Shown: positions 10,057-18,993, counted from the first letter of the stretch. The stretch is 35,788 bases of DNA from Stutzerimonas kirkiae (GCF_004327335.1 NZ_QJUO01000039.1:1-35788); one strand, 5' to 3'. Program-made: numbers and translations. The notes: generated by a model from the sequence alone, not told the origin.

Positions 10057-11265
10057 CTACTTACCCGCCTCGATCAACTCAAGCCCTTCATGGAACAGCC
10101 GGTTGCTGCGCTCGGAGTCACCCAACTGGGCCAGCAGGCGGGCCAGGTCGGCACAGGTATCGGGGCGATGCTCCAGGCGCAGGCTGGCCTCCAGGTAATC
10201 GCGGGCCTTGCCCCATAGCTCGTTGCACAGGCTCAGCCGGCCCAGTGCGAGCAACAGGGTCGGGTTTTCCGGCTGGGCCTTGAGCCAGGATTCGGCCAGG
10301 CCGAGCTGGCGGGCCGGATCGCGCCCGCGCACCCGGCCATAGCTCTCGACCAGGCGGTCGTCGTACTGGCGCTTGAGCGCCGAGGCCAGGAGCTCCTCGG
10401 CCTTTTCCTGTTCGCCCAGCAGCAGCAGGCCATCGGCATGCGCGCGCACCAGCGCCGGCTCGTCGCGCAATGCCCTCGGCAGCGCCTGCCAGCGTTGCTG
10501 CAGGGCTTCCAGCCCGGCCTGGGCGGCCTGGCCCAGCGCCGCCGTCCAGGCCAGGCGTTCCAGCTCGGCCAGGCGCGCCGGCGGCAGTACATGCAGCTTG
10601 CCCAGTTCCGGCAGCAACTGGCACAGCGCCGGCCAGTCCTGCAATTGCACATAGAGCTGCTGCAACAGCAACAGCACATGGCGATGCCGCGGGTATTCCC
10701 CATGCAGGGCCGTCAACGACTCGCGCGCCGGCACATAGTCGCCACGGGCGATCTGCAACTGCGCCTGGGTCAGGCCTATGGCCAGCGCCGCCTGCGGTTC
10801 GCGGTCGAGGGCCTTGCCCAGCAGCTCATCGCTCTGCGGGTATTCGCCCAGTTCGTTGGCGGCGCGGGCCGCACCAAGGAAGTGCACCAGCGGCTGAGGG
10901 TCATGCTCGGCCGCCAGCCGCAGATGCCCCAGCGCCTGTTGCCACTGGCCCTCGGCCAGCTCGCGCAGGCCCTTCTGCGAGGCATTGGCAACGCGCCGCT
11001 GGCGGTGCCGGCGTGACCAAGGGTTGACCCAGGAACCGGAAGCCCCAAGCAGCCCCAATGTCCAGTGGAGCAGAACCGACAACAGCCAGAGGCTCGCCAA
11101 CAGGCCGAGGAATACCCAGAAACTCGATTCGTAGCGGAAACGGTCATAGCTGATCAATACATAGCCACGGCTCTGGCTGACCGCCCAGCCAAGGAACCCC
11201 AGCAGGGCGACGACCAGCAGCAGCCCGAGGAACAACCGGGTCTTGAAGAACGGAAGTCTTTTCAT
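10057..11265 (-). CDS. hemY: HemY, TPR membrane protein of the heme biosynthesis cluster
   Basis: The product is a 402-residue inner-membrane protein of the HemY_N/TPR family. Two N-terminal membrane helices lie at about 10-30 and 45-70 (LFLGLLLVVALLGFLGWAV and SFWVFLGLLASLWLLSVLL). A long helical TPR-rich region follows, with pairs such as LVHFLGAARAANELGEY and TLLLALGRLSLCNELWGKARDYLEASL. The protein is linked to late heme synthesis by genetic association; its exact role is unclear. It is not the protoporphyrinogen oxidase called HemY in Gram-positives. ATG 11265 overlaps the hemX stop (ATGA). It is last in the hemCDXY run and is followed by a strong palindrome. Confidence 0.9.
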   Translation of the reverse strand: MKRLPFFKTRLFLGLLLVVALLGFLGWAVSQSRGYVLISYDRFRYESSFWVFLGLLASLWLLSVLLHWTLGLLGASGSWVNPWSRRHRQRRVANASQKGLRELAEGQWQQALGHLRLAAEHDPQPLVHFLGAARAANELGEYPQSDELLGKALDREPQAALAIGLTQAQLQIARGDYVPARESLTALHGEYPRHRHVLLLLQQLYVQLQDWPALCQLLPELGKLHVLPPARLAELERLAWTAALGQAAQAGLEALQQRWQALPRALRDEPALVRAHADGLLLLGEQEKAEELLASALKRQYDDRLVESYGRVRGRDPARQLGLAESWLKAQPENPTLLLALGRLSLCNELWGKARDYLEASLRLEHRPDTCADLARLLAQLGDSERSNRLFHEGLELIEAGK

Positions 11266-12398
11266 GTCGCGGCTCCCTCGACGGCAGCCGGGGCGGCCTC
11301 TTCGTCAGGCGTTCGGTCGTCCTTCTCGCGTTTGTTGACGTAAGCCTGCAGCGCTTGCAGCGCCGGCGCCAGGTCCGGCAGCGTCACCTCGACCTGGCGC
11401 TCGCCCAGTGTCTGCAGGCGATCACGCAGGCCCCGGCTGTAGCCGTTCTCCTCGCTGAAATAGTGGCCGATCAGTTCCACCGCCTGGCTCAGGGACTGGC
11501 GGTAGACCTCGCTATTGCCGTTGAGCACCGCCCACTGGGCCTGCTCGATGGCCAGCGACAGGGCCAGGCGCACCTGTGCCAGGCTCTGGCCGGCAAGCAG
11601 GGGCTTGAGATTGTCATCGGCAGCGAAGTCGATCCGCACATAGCGGGTCAGCTCGTTCAACCAGTGTTGCCAGCGGCTCTGCCCGGCCACCTCGGGCAAG
11701 GGTTCACCCGCCTGGAACTCGGGCTGCAGGGTATCGAGCCGGGCGGTCTGGCCTCGCAGTGCGCCCAATTGCAGGAACAGCCCGGTGCGATCCAGTTCGG
11801 GCAGGCTGCGCAAGGCCTCCAGCCCTTCCAGCAGTTTCTGTCGCACACCATAGGCCGCCGGGTCGTCCTGCTTCTGCAGGATCAGGTCGGCCTCATGCAA
11901 CAGCGCCGCCGCACTGTTCACATCCTGCATGGCCGACAGGCGCAACATCGCCATGCGCAACAGGTACTCCGCCTCGGCCAGCCGCCACGCCTCGCGGCTG
12001 GCCCCCAGCACCTGCTCGACGCGACCGGACAGGTGTTGCTGTTCGCTCTGCACGCTGGCCAGCAGGCGGCGCCGCTCTTCCAGCTCATCCGCCGACGGCA
12101 GGCGCTCCAGCGGCCCCAGCCGCCCTTGCAGGCTCTGGCTGCTTTCGCTCAGTTGCCGGATCTGTGCCTGTGCCTCCTGCAGGGTCTGCAGCCCCTGGCG
12201 CTCCTGAGCGTCGGACTGCTGTATCTGCCAGAGGGCGTAGCCGCCCAGCGCGCTACCGGCCACCCCCACCAACAAGGCCAGTACCGCCAGCGGACGCGCT
12301 CCAGAGGAGGGCCCGGAGCGCATCGCCGGTTTGGCGGCAGGTTGCCCAGGCAACGCCCTGGTTTGCTCGGAGTCTTTATGCAGATCAGCTTCGCTCAC
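11262..12398 (-). CDS. hemX: HemX, membrane protein of the heme biosynthesis cluster
   Basis: Taken from GTG 12398 the protein is 378 residues and starts with the sequence VSEADLHKD. This start has an AAAGGA site 7 bases upstream and falls 17 bases past the hemD stop. A longer open frame to 12632 merely overlaps hemD. The protein has a short cytoplasmic tail, one membrane helix at about 36-57 (LAVLALLVGVAGSALGGYALW), and a coiled-coil/helical periplasmic part (QSDAQERQGLQTLQEAQAQIRQL). The family was annotated as uroporphyrin-III C-methyltransferase-like, but no methyltransferase fold is visible. It is thought to act as a membrane partner in heme formation. A proline/acid-rich tail ends at the ATGA overlap with hemY. 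Confidence 0.88.
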   Translation of the reverse strand: MSEADLHKDSEQTRALPGQPAAKPAMRSGPSSGARPLAVLALLVGVAGSALGGYALWQIQQSDAQERQGLQTLQEAQAQIRQLSESSQSLQGRLGPLERLPSADELEERRRLLASVQSEQQHLSGRVEQVLGASREAWRLAEAEYLLRMAMLRLSAMQDVNSAAALLHEADLILQKQDDPAAYGVRQKLLEGLEALRSLPELDRTGLFLQLGALRGQTARLDTLQPEFQAGEPLPEVAGQSRWQHWLNELTRYVRIDFAADDNLKPLLAGQSLAQVRLALSLAIEQAQWAVLNGNSEVYRQSLSQAVELIGHYFSEENGYSRGLRDRLQTLGERQVEVTLPDLAPALQALQAYVNKREKDDRTPDEEAAPAAVEGAAT

Positions 12399-12414
12399 GT
12401 TTCCATCCTTTGCA

Positions 12415-13185
12415 TCAAGAAGCGGGTACGGGAGTATCCCGCAACGCCGCCAGCAAGGCCGCGGTTCCGGCACCACGGCAATCCACCACACTTGTAGCGC
12501 CCAACTGCCGCGCCTGCTCGGCGACTCTCGGACTGGGCACGAACAAGGGTAGCCCAACGAGCCGGTCCCAGGCATCGCCCGCCAGCCCATACAACGCTTG
12601 CAACCCTTCCCCACTGCTGACCACCAGCGCATTCAGCCGTTCCGAACGAATGCGCTCGACCAGCGTGCCAGGCGCATGATCCGACACCACCCGCCGATAG
12701 AGCTCGATGCTGTCGACCAGCACACCACGCCCGCGCAAGGTATCGGCAAGCAAGGTCCGACCGCCCACGCCACGCAGGATCAGCACCCTGGGTACGGGTT
12801 GCGTCAGGGCCTGCCGCAGGTCCGCCAGAGCCAGCAGCGCTTCGCTGTCATCCGCCCCCTCGGGCCAGCAGGCATCCAGCCCGTAATCGCGCAGGATCTC
12901 CCCGGTCGCGGCGCCGACGCTGAACCAGCGCTGCCCGTAGGGTGGTTGCGGCCAATAGCGATCCAGCCGCTGCAACCCCAAGCGTGCCGCCGACTTGCTC
13001 ACCACCAGCACCGCGCAGTAACGATCCAGGTCGAGCAACAGGGCGCGTTGCTCGGGTGTCTCCGGCAGTGCTTCGATGGCCAGCAGCGGCAAGCTGCTGC
13101 TGTGGATACCCTGTGCCGCCAGCGCCTCGGCCAGCAGCCGGGCATCGGCCTCGGGCCGCGTGATCAGCAGGCGCCATCCACTCAC
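12415..13185 (-). CDS. hemD: HemD, uroporphyrinogen-III synthase
   Basis: This 256-residue cytoplasmic enzyme cyclises hydroxymethylbilane to uroporphyrinogen III with inversion of ring D. The start is GTG 13185, giving [15 protein letters not shown] at the N-terminus, typical of the family; it overlaps the hemC stop as GTGA. The frame is open to 13512, but that part overlaps hemC. Conserved features include the [14 protein letters not shown] stretch, [32 protein letters not shown] (about 92-123), [17 protein letters not shown] and [13 protein letters not shown]. It works directly after HemC. Confidence 0.92.
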   Translation of the reverse strand: MSGWRLLITRPEADARLLAEALAAQGIHSSSLPLLAIEALPETPEQRALLLDLDRYCAVLVVSKSAARLGLQRLDRYWPQPPYGQRWFSVGAATGEILRDYGLDACWPEGADDSEALLALADLRQALTQPVPRVLILRGVGGRTLLADTLRGRGVLVDSIELYRRVVSDHAPGTLVERIRSERLNALVVSSGEGLQALYGLAGDAWDRLVGLPLFVPSPRVAEQARQLGATSVVDCRGAGTAALLAALRDTPVPAS

Positions 13186-14120
13186 GCCGGCCCGGCCCCG
13201 GCGTAGACAGCCTGCAGGATCGCGCCGGCGCCCTGTGCCAGCAGGGCTTCGGCGACCCGAATGCCCAGTGCCTCGGCCTGCTCCAGCGGCGCATGCTGTT
13301 CGGCGCGCAGCAGCAGCCGGCCATCCGGCTGGCCGACCAGGCCGCGCAACCATAGCTGCTCGTTCTCGATCACCGCATAGCAGGCGATCGGCACCTGGCA
13401 ACCGCCATTGAGGTGTTTGTTCATCGCCCGCTCGGCCGTTACCCGCAGCGCCGTCGGCGCATGGTCGAGGTAGGCCAGCAACGCGTGCAGTTCGGTGTCG
13501 TCGCTGCGGCACTCGATCCCCACCGCGCCCTGGCCGCCCGCAGGCAGGCTTTGCTCGGCACTGATGCTGGAGCGGATGCGCTCGGCGAAACCCAGGCGGA
13601 TCAGGCCGGCGGCGGCGAGAATGATGGCGTCGTACTCCCCGGCGTCCAGCTTGGCCAACCGGGTATTGACGTTGCCACGCAGGAAACGGATTTCCAGGTC
13701 CGGCCTCCGCGCCAGCAACTGTGCCTGGCGGCGCAGGCTGGAAGTGCCGACCACGCTGCCCTGCGGCAGGGCAGCGAGGTTCTCGTAGCGGTTGGAGACG
13801 AACGCGTCGCGCGGGTCTTCACGCTCGCAGATGCAGTACAACCCCAGCCCTTCGGGGAAATCCATCGGCACATCCTTCATGGAGTGCACCGCGATATCGG
13901 CCTCGCCCTCCAACAGGGCGGTCTCGAGTTCCTTGACGAACAGCCCCTTGCCACCGATCTTCGCCAGCGGCGCATCCAGCAACTTGTCGCCACGACTGAC
14001 CATCGGCACCAGGCTGACACTCACTTCGGGATGCGCCGCCTGCAGGCGCGCCTTGACGTATTCGGCCTGCCACAGGGCCAGTGCGCTTTTTCGGGTGGCG
14101 ATACGGATATGACGGGACAT
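13182..14120 (-). CDS. hemC: HemC, porphobilinogen deaminase (hydroxymethylbilane synthase)
   Basis: This 312-residue enzyme links four porphobilinogens into hydroxymethylbilane. Diagnostic motifs are [19 protein letters not shown] at the start, [25 protein letters not shown] with the catalytic Asp near 84, [12 protein letters not shown] and [10 protein letters not shown]. The cofactor-bearing Cys lies in [10 protein letters not shown] near 242 and anchors the dipyrromethane primer. ATG 14120 has GGAAGG upstream. In pseudomonads hemC normally follows algR. Here the upstream 740 bp contains only palindromic repeats and the reverse-facing pprA. Confidence 0.96.
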   Translation of the reverse strand: MSRHIRIATRKSALALWQAEYVKARLQAAHPEVSVSLVPMVSRGDKLLDAPLAKIGGKGLFVKELETALLEGEADIAVHSMKDVPMDFPEGLGLYCICEREDPRDAFVSNRYENLAALPQGSVVGTSSLRRQAQLLARRPDLEIRFLRGNVNTRLAKLDAGEYDAIILAAAGLIRLGFAERIRSSISAEQSLPAGGQGAVGIECRSDDTELHALLAYLDHAPTALRVTAERAMNKHLNGGCQVPIACYAVIENEQLWLRGLVGQPDGRLLLRAEQHAPLEQAEALGIRVAEALLAQGAGAILQAVYAGAGPA

Positions 14121-14150
14121 CGGGGCCTTCCAGCGAACGGACTGCCGGCG

Positions 14151-14156
14151 ATGATA
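14151..14156 (-). promoter_or_regulatory. possible -10 box of hemC
   Basis: TATCAT on the minus strand lies 30 bases upstream of the hemC start, inside TGTTATCATCG. No convincing -35 is visible 17 bases upstream. With algR gone, hemCDXY must rely on a promoter in this region. Confidence 0.3.
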
Positions 14157-14188
14157 ACAGACGCGGCGCCACGCACAGGGCGTGTGCG

Positions 14189-14368
14189 GCGTCGTGCCAG
14201 GGCGATTGCGCTATACCGTTATTCACCGGAAAGGGACTTCGACAAAAGCGCTGGAGGCTGCAAAGCTGGACGAAAAACACCGGTTGCCACGCTCTTTCGT
14301 CCAGCCTTAAGCCTCCAGCGCTGTTTTCAGCGCCTTGCCGTGCATAGCGCGATTGCCCTGGGCGTCGC
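14189..14368. repeat. nested imperfect palindrome (about 180 bp) upstream of hemC
   Basis: Outer arms, about 14196-14214 and 14343-14361, share CCAGGGC(A/G)AT(T/C)GCGCTAT in opposite orientation. Inner arms 14247-14274 and 14295-14322 share AGCGCTGGAGGCT and GCTGGACGAAA with a short mismatch between them. The whole could fold into one long hairpin. No coding capacity is evident. It resembles a non-autonomous intergenic repeat or MITE-like element. Confidence 0.65.
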
Positions 14369-14478
14369 GCCAGAGTCATGGCCATGTTCTGGTCGAGTGT
14401 GTAGGTTGCGACTGGATTGGCAATAGTGTGTCTGGCTTCAGGCTCGTACAGCGCGATCTCGGGGTCAGCGTCCCTTGT

Positions 14479-14580
14479 GCGAATGCCAGGTGGTGGGACG
14501 AGGCACGCGTGAATACATCCCTGTAGCTCTTCGCCGCCATCCCTGGCGGCAAAGGCCCCGTCCCACCACCTGGCATCCGC
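14479..14580. repeat. inverted repeat with inner hairpin
   Basis: Arms 14479-14504 and 14555-14580 match at 24 of 26 positions (GCGAATGCCAGGTGGTGGGA core). Between them lies a second hairpin, GCCGCC-ATCCCT-GGCGGC (14533-14550). The phrase GTGAATACATCCCTGTAG next to a GGCGGC hairpin is a familiar Pseudomonas intergenic repeat theme. Confidence 0.65.
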
Positions 14581-14783
14581 ACAGCCACCTTCAGCAGCGT
14601 CTGAGGGAAAGAGCCGGCGAAACCGAAAGCCTTACCAATGATCCAGCAGTGCTGCGACGGCTTTCTCCATAGTCGCCGCGGTATTTGCCGCGAGCCCGGC
14701 CAATCGCAGACTTGATTGCCAATCCAGCCGCAAGCAAGGCAGCCCCCTGAGGCCAGAACAGAGTCATCGGCGTCCTGGCACCC

Positions 14784-14842
14784 AGGGTCTGTTGACGTTT
14801 CGTCGCGACAACGCGGCTTGCGACGAAACGTCAACAGACCCT
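14784..14842. repeat. perfect 23-bp inverted repeat (GTTGACGTTTCGTCGC family, short copy)
   Basis: Arms 14784-14806 and 14820-14842 are exact complements around the 13-base loop GACAACGCGGCTT. The element ends 21 bases before the pprA stop codon, so it could also serve as a pprA 3' hairpin. The same arm ends recur at 18994-19148, which marks it as a dispersed family. Confidence 0.8.
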
Positions 14843-14863
14843 AAGGCACAGATGGGCACTGGC

Positions 14864-17320
14864 TCACCCCCTGACCGGCAGCAAGACGCTGAAGCAAGCG
14901 CCATTGCGCCGGTTGTCCACGCTCAGGCCGCCGCCCATCTGCTGCATGATGCCGTAGCTCAGCGACAACCCCAGCCCGGTGCCCTGGCCGACCGGCTTGG
15001 TGGTGAAGAACGGCTCGAAGATGCGCTCCAGCAAGGCTTCCGGCACACCGCCGGCGTTGTCTTCGACTTCGATCAGCAGTTGGTCGCCGCGCACACCCGC
15101 ACGAATGCTGATCAGCGGTGCGGCGACATGCGCCGATACCAGGGCATCGCGCGCATTGACCAGCAGGTTGATCAGCACCTGCTCCAGGCGGTCCGGATGG
15201 CCGCTGACCTGCGGCAATTCGTCCAACTGGCAGGTCCACTGGATACCATGCCCGGCAAGGCCCGGGCACACCAGGGAAAGTGCGCCGTCGATGGCCCGGT
15301 CCGGCTGGAACGACTGGCTGTCGGCTTCGGAACGGCGCCCGAACACGCGCATGTGATCGACGATGCGGGTCGCACGCTGGACCTGCTCGTCCAGCCGCGC
15401 CAGCTTGTCGCCGAGGTAGTCCTCGGTCAGCCGGGTATCCTCGTGGCGCCGGATCAGGTTGCTCAGGGCGATGCGCATCACGTTCAGCGGCTGGCTGATC
15501 TCATGGGCGATCCCTGTGGCCATCTCGCCCAGGGTGGCCATCTTGGCACTCTGATAGAGCAACTGCCGCGACTTGTGCAGTTCGGTGTCGTCACGCCCGA
15601 CGGCCTGCACTTCGAGCAACCGGCCCTGTTCATCGAAACTGCCGCGCACGGCCCACAGCCACCAGGCATTATCGTAGCCGGGCAACTGCATGCACACTTC
15701 CTGCATCGCCATCGGTTCCTGCGGCGACAGGATCGCCATGCTGGCCTGCAGCGCCTCGGCCTGCTCGGGCGTCATGAAGTCGCGCAGATCGAGGCTGCCT
15801 GGCGGCGCATCCACGCGTTGCAGGTAGTCGAGCAACGGGCGGTTGGCATACAGCAGCCGCAGGTCGGGACTATAGCGGCAGATCATCGCCGGCGAGTCCT
15901 CCACCAGCGCCCGGTAGCGCTCCTCGCTGTTGCGCAACAGCTCGACCGTCTGCCGGTTTTCACTCACATCCAGCAGGATGCCGACCGTTTCCACCGGCAC
16001 GCCCAGGTCATCGCGCAGCAGCGTCACCTCGTCCAGCATCCAGTGGTAGGCGCCCTGGCTGTCACGCAGCCGGTAGTGATGGCTGATCTTGCCTTCGCGC
16101 AACAGGCACTGGATGCCGCACTTGAAGACTTCGCGATCCTCGGGATGCACGAACGCCAGCAGGCTCTGCCCATGCACCTGCTCATGCGTCCAGCCCAGCA
16201 CCGATGCCAGGCTGGCACTGCTGAACTCCAGGCTCAGGCCACCCTGCCGGTAGCGCTGCACATAGATGATCGCTGGCGCGCTGTCGATCAGGCTCTCGAA
16301 ACGGGCGTGGGCCGAACTGGCCAGCGCCTCCTGTTCCTTGACATGCTGGATGTCGAGGGCGAACCCGAGGATGCGCCGTGCCTCTCCATGCCCCTGCACT
16401 TCCGCATCGATACGGAACCAGCGGCACTCGCCGCCCGCACACAAGCGCAGGGCCGTACTGAAGCCCTTGCCGCCATCGGTGTCGCCCAGATGGGCCAGGA
16501 AGGCATCCCGATCCGCCGGGTGGATGCATTCGAGCCAGTCGCAATCGGCGCCGCAAAGCCCCAGCGCCTCACGCAGCGCCGGCGCCAGCACCCAGCGGCC
16601 GGCATGGGTCTGATACTCCAGCCAGCCGCTGCCGAACACACGCTGCAGCACCTCATGCCGGGCTGCCGTGCGTTGCGCATCATCCTCACGCCGCCGATGC
16701 AGCACTGGCGCCGCCAGTGAAGCGCAGAGCTGGCTCCACAGCGATTGCGGCAGCCCGGGAAGCGGCCTGCTGGGCGTACCCGCGCACAACAGCCAGGCCA
16801 GGCACCGCCCCTGCTCCTGGTAGGGCACACCCCAGACAGGCTCGGACAGGTGCGCCACGGGCAGTTTCTGCATGCCACCCAGGCCACGCTCGGCATATTC
16901 GTCAAGCTGCCGGCCAAAGCCTCCCTCGAGCAGCAGCGCCGGAGCGATACCGAAGGCCTGCGCCGACACCCAGTGCCCATCCCGCTCCAGCAACAGGGCG
17001 GACCAGGACAGGTCGAGACGTGCCGTCAATGCCCCGAGAAACTCCTCCAGCAGTTGCGGATGCACATCCATGCCGCTGCCACGCAACCGAATGGCCACAT
17101 CAGCGACACGGGACAGCAGCTGCAACATGCCCTCCAGGTCGCTCAGACGCTGTGTCTGATCGAAGGCATCCAGCAGTTGCGGTCGATATCCGTCGGCAAT
17201 GGCAACCAGCCCCAACACATCCTGCTTGCCCGCCACCCTGGCCCGGGAGGCCAGGATACCGTGCATGTCGCTTTCCTTTCGCTCTGCCGAGAACAGACGG
17301 GACTTAAACCACTCCCTCAT
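14864..17320 (-). CDS. pprA: PprA, PAS-domain sensor histidine kinase
   Basis: The product is an 818-residue kinase without obvious membrane helices, so probably cytoplasmic. Residues 80-210 look GAF-like. Three PAS-type segments follow at about 225-330, 335-455 (FESLIDSAPAIIYVQRY start) and 463-580 (YRALVEDSPAMICRYSPD start). HisKA is at about 590-660, with phospho-acceptor His606 in GIAHEISQPLNVMRIALSNL. HATPase_c follows at 700-818, with N-box INLLVNARDAL, EVEDNAGGVPE and GTGLGLSLSYGIMQQMGG. ATG 17320 has a GGGAGG site 6 bases upstream. It is divergent from fppA and near pprB, the PprAB arrangement of P. aeruginosa. It is the presumed kinase for PprB; its signal is unknown. Confidence 0.88.
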   Translation of the reverse strand: MREWFKSRLFSAERKESDMHGILASRARVAGKQDVLGLVAIADGYRPQLLDAFDQTQRLSDLEGMLQLLSRVADVAIRLRGSGMDVHPQLLEEFLGALTARLDLSWSALLLERDGHWVSAQAFGIAPALLLEGGFGRQLDEYAERGLGGMQKLPVAHLSEPVWGVPYQEQGRCLAWLLCAGTPSRPLPGLPQSLWSQLCASLAAPVLHRRREDDAQRTAARHEVLQRVFGSGWLEYQTHAGRWVLAPALREALGLCGADCDWLECIHPADRDAFLAHLGDTDGGKGFSTALRLCAGGECRWFRIDAEVQGHGEARRILGFALDIQHVKEQEALASSAHARFESLIDSAPAIIYVQRYRQGGLSLEFSSASLASVLGWTHEQVHGQSLLAFVHPEDREVFKCGIQCLLREGKISHHYRLRDSQGAYHWMLDEVTLLRDDLGVPVETVGILLDVSENRQTVELLRNSEERYRALVEDSPAMICRYSPDLRLLYANRPLLDYLQRVDAPPGSLDLRDFMTPEQAEALQASMAILSPQEPMAMQEVCMQLPGYDNAWWLWAVRGSFDEQGRLLEVQAVGRDDTELHKSRQLLYQSAKMATLGEMATGIAHEISQPLNVMRIALSNLIRRHEDTRLTEDYLGDKLARLDEQVQRATRIVDHMRVFGRRSEADSQSFQPDRAIDGALSLVCPGLAGHGIQWTCQLDELPQVSGHPDRLEQVLINLLVNARDALVSAHVAAPLISIRAGVRGDQLLIEVEDNAGGVPEALLERIFEPFFTTKPVGQGTGLGLSLSYGIMQQMGGGLSVDNRRNGACFSVLLPVRG

Positions 17321-17431
17321 GTCACACCTCCCTTTGCGCTAAGCGCAACAGCCATGGAGCGAACCACTCCCGCGTTTCTCATGTCAGTTAGCCAGCAAGG
17401 CAAATGCTTGACAAAGGCCATTCGTCAGAAA

Positions 17432-17472
17432 GTCGGAAAATCCGGCCTATCCGACAGCAAATGGTCGGAAAA
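17432..17472. promoter_or_regulatory. cluster of three GTCGGAWA boxes upstream of fppA
   Basis: GTCGGAAAA occurs at 17432-17440 and 17464-17472. Between them, TATCCGAC (17448-17455) is the same box on the other strand. Spacing is about 16 bases. A related GTCGGATAA is found ahead of flp. A TTGACA at 17409-17414 lies just upstream. A shared regulator such as PprB could bind here; this is inferred only from recurrence. Confidence 0.4.
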
Positions 17473-17495
17473 ACGCCATTACCCAAGGAGAGAGC

Positions 17496-17948
17496 ATGGC
17501 CATGCTGTTACTGATCGCCTGGCTGGGCCTTTGCGCCTGGACCGACCTGCGGGAACGCCGCATACCCAATGCACTCATCCTGGGTGGGCTGGCGGTCGCC
17601 TGCACCTGGCTACTGGCGACCGGCCAGAGCCTTGCCGGCGCCAGCGTCGGCAACGCCCTGCTGGCTTTCCTGATCGCCCTGCTACTGACCCTGCCGGGTT
17701 ATTGCCTGGGCAGGATGGGGGCCGGTGATGTCAAGCTGATGGCTGTACTCGGCCTGGCCAGTTCCGTGTCCCATGTGCTCTTCAGCACGCTGTTCGCCGC
17801 ACTGGCCATGGTGATCGTCGCCTGGCTCGGCACGCGCCCGGAACAACGACAGGCGGGGCGCTCGCGAACCAGCCGCTACCGCCCCTATGCCCCGTTCGTT
17901 CTCGCAGGACTGCTGCTGTTCCAGGTAGGGATTGCACGAAGTAGTTAA
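17496..17948 (+). CDS. fppA: FppA, short type IV prepilin peptidase (A24 family)
   Basis: This 150-residue membrane aspartyl protease processes the Flp prepilin. It has the two catalytic aspartates of the A24 family: Asp17 in WTDLRERRIPN and Asp78 in MGAGDVKLMAVLGL (GxGD). Four to five hydrophobic spans are visible. It lacks the N-terminal methylase domain of PilD, as expected for CpaA/TadV/FppA-type enzymes. ATG 17496 follows an AAGGAGA ribosome site. It is divergent from pprA, with boxes in the shared upstream region, and followed 172 bp later by pprB. Its natural substrate is most likely the Flp pilin at 27365. Confidence 0.9.
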   Translation: MAMLLLIAWLGLCAWTDLRERRIPNALILGGLAVACTWLLATGQSLAGASVGNALLAFLIALLLTLPGYCLGRMGAGDVKLMAVLGLASSVSHVLFSTLFAALAMVIVAWLGTRPEQRQAGRSRTSRYRPYAPFVLAGLLLFQVGIARSS

Positions 17949-18120
17949 TCCAGAGCGAAACCCCTGGAAAGAGATAATGTCGGATCAGGGTAAGAGCAGC
18001 CATGAGCTGGAAGCCATCACCGCGTGCACGGCGCGCCCTGCGAACGTTCCGCTTGCTGCTGCCCTTGCCGTCCAGCCATTGAAAACACCGCAACTTTGCG
18101 CCTGATAGAAGGGACGACCG

Positions 18121-18873
18121 ATGAAGCCCTCCATGGAAAGCCGTGAGCCGTACAAACTGCTGATCGTCGACAATGAGCCGCTGATCCTCGAGGAGCTCGA
18201 AGAATTCTTCAACGACCACGCCTTGTCCTGCACGATCTGCAACTCGCCCCAGGAAGCCATCCAGCGCTTCGAGGAAGACCGTGAGATCAATATCGTCCTC
18301 AGCGATCTCTACATGCCGGGCATGACCGGGATCGAAATGATCGCCAGCCTCCGCGCCTCGGCCGGCAAGCGCATCTTCGAGAGCATCCTGCTCTCCGGCC
18401 AGTCCGACAAGCAGGACATCATCATGGCGCTGCAAAGCGGTGTTTCCGACTATCTTGCCAAGCCCCTCGACCTCGACGCGGCCCTGGCCAGCATCAACCG
18501 CCTGCGCGGCGTCATCGAGCAGCGCCGTGAAGCCATGGAGCTGGAAAGCATCTTCAAGCGCCTGCAAAGCATCAGTTCCTCGCTGGAGGAGGTCTATCAG
18601 GAGATCAGCCAGGTCAAGAAACCGGGCCAGCCGCATGAACCCACAGTGCGCATGGCCGGCAACGGCGATTCCGCGGCGCTGGACAAGCTGTCGCCGCGCC
18701 AGCTCGAAGTGGCCCGCCTGATCGCCCGCGGCCTGAGCAACTACCAGATATCCCACGAACTGACCCTGAGCGAGAACACCGTCAAGCTGTACGTTTCACA
18801 GATACTGCGCATCACCCGCCTGCACAACCGCACACAACTGGCCCTGGCGCTGGCACCGAGGGAATATCCATAA
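18121..18873 (+). CDS. pprB: PprB, response regulator with LuxR-type DNA-binding domain
   Basis: The 250-residue regulator has a receiver domain (10-135) with D17 in the acidic pocket, phospho-acceptor Asp62 in VLSDLYMPGM, Ser/Thr region LLSGQSD and Lys near 112 in YLAKPLD. A linker helix spans about 140-170. A LuxR/FixJ helix-turn-helix lies at about 187-245, starting LSPRQLEVARLIARGLSN. ATG 18121 has GAAGGGA upstream. In P. aeruginosa PprB activates flp-tad-rcp, cupE fimbriae and a type I secreted Bap-type adhesin. The Tad and type I secretion genes to the right fit that regulon. A GTCGGATC box lies in its upstream region (17979-17986). Confidence 0.9.
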   Translation: MKPSMESREPYKLLIVDNEPLILEELEEFFNDHALSCTICNSPQEAIQRFEEDREINIVLSDLYMPGMTGIEMIASLRASAGKRIFESILLSGQSDKQDIIMALQSGVSDYLAKPLDLDAALASINRLRGVIEQRREAMELESIFKRLQSISSSLEEVYQEISQVKKPGQPHEPTVRMAGNGDSAALDKLSPRQLEVARLIARGLSNYQISHELTLSENTVKLYVSQILRITRLHNRTQLALALAPREYP

Positions 18874-18993
18874 CAGCGGCAAGCAGGAATTAAATCAGCA
18901 ATTTCTATTTTAAAGTAAACATGTATTTATTTTCGAACGCATGATTTCCCGCAGGAACGACCTTGGCCGCGAACCGCCCAGGCAGTAGAGGCT

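Noticed and set aside
12399..12632. N-terminal extension of hemX
   Set aside because: It lies inside hemD in another frame; GTG 12398 has a good ribosome site.
14376..14834. 152-codon minus-strand frame between hemC and pprA
   Set aside because: It reads straight through three inverted-repeat elements, which explains its openness; no family features.
14792..16720. 642-codon plus-strand frame antisense to pprA
   Set aside because: Composition is Gln/Ala/His-rich nonsense, and it begins inside a palindromic repeat; the opposite strand encodes a complete kinase.
17496..17948. Full PilD-type bifunctional prepilin peptidase
   Set aside because: At 150 residues it has only the protease half, without the cysteine-bearing methylase domain.
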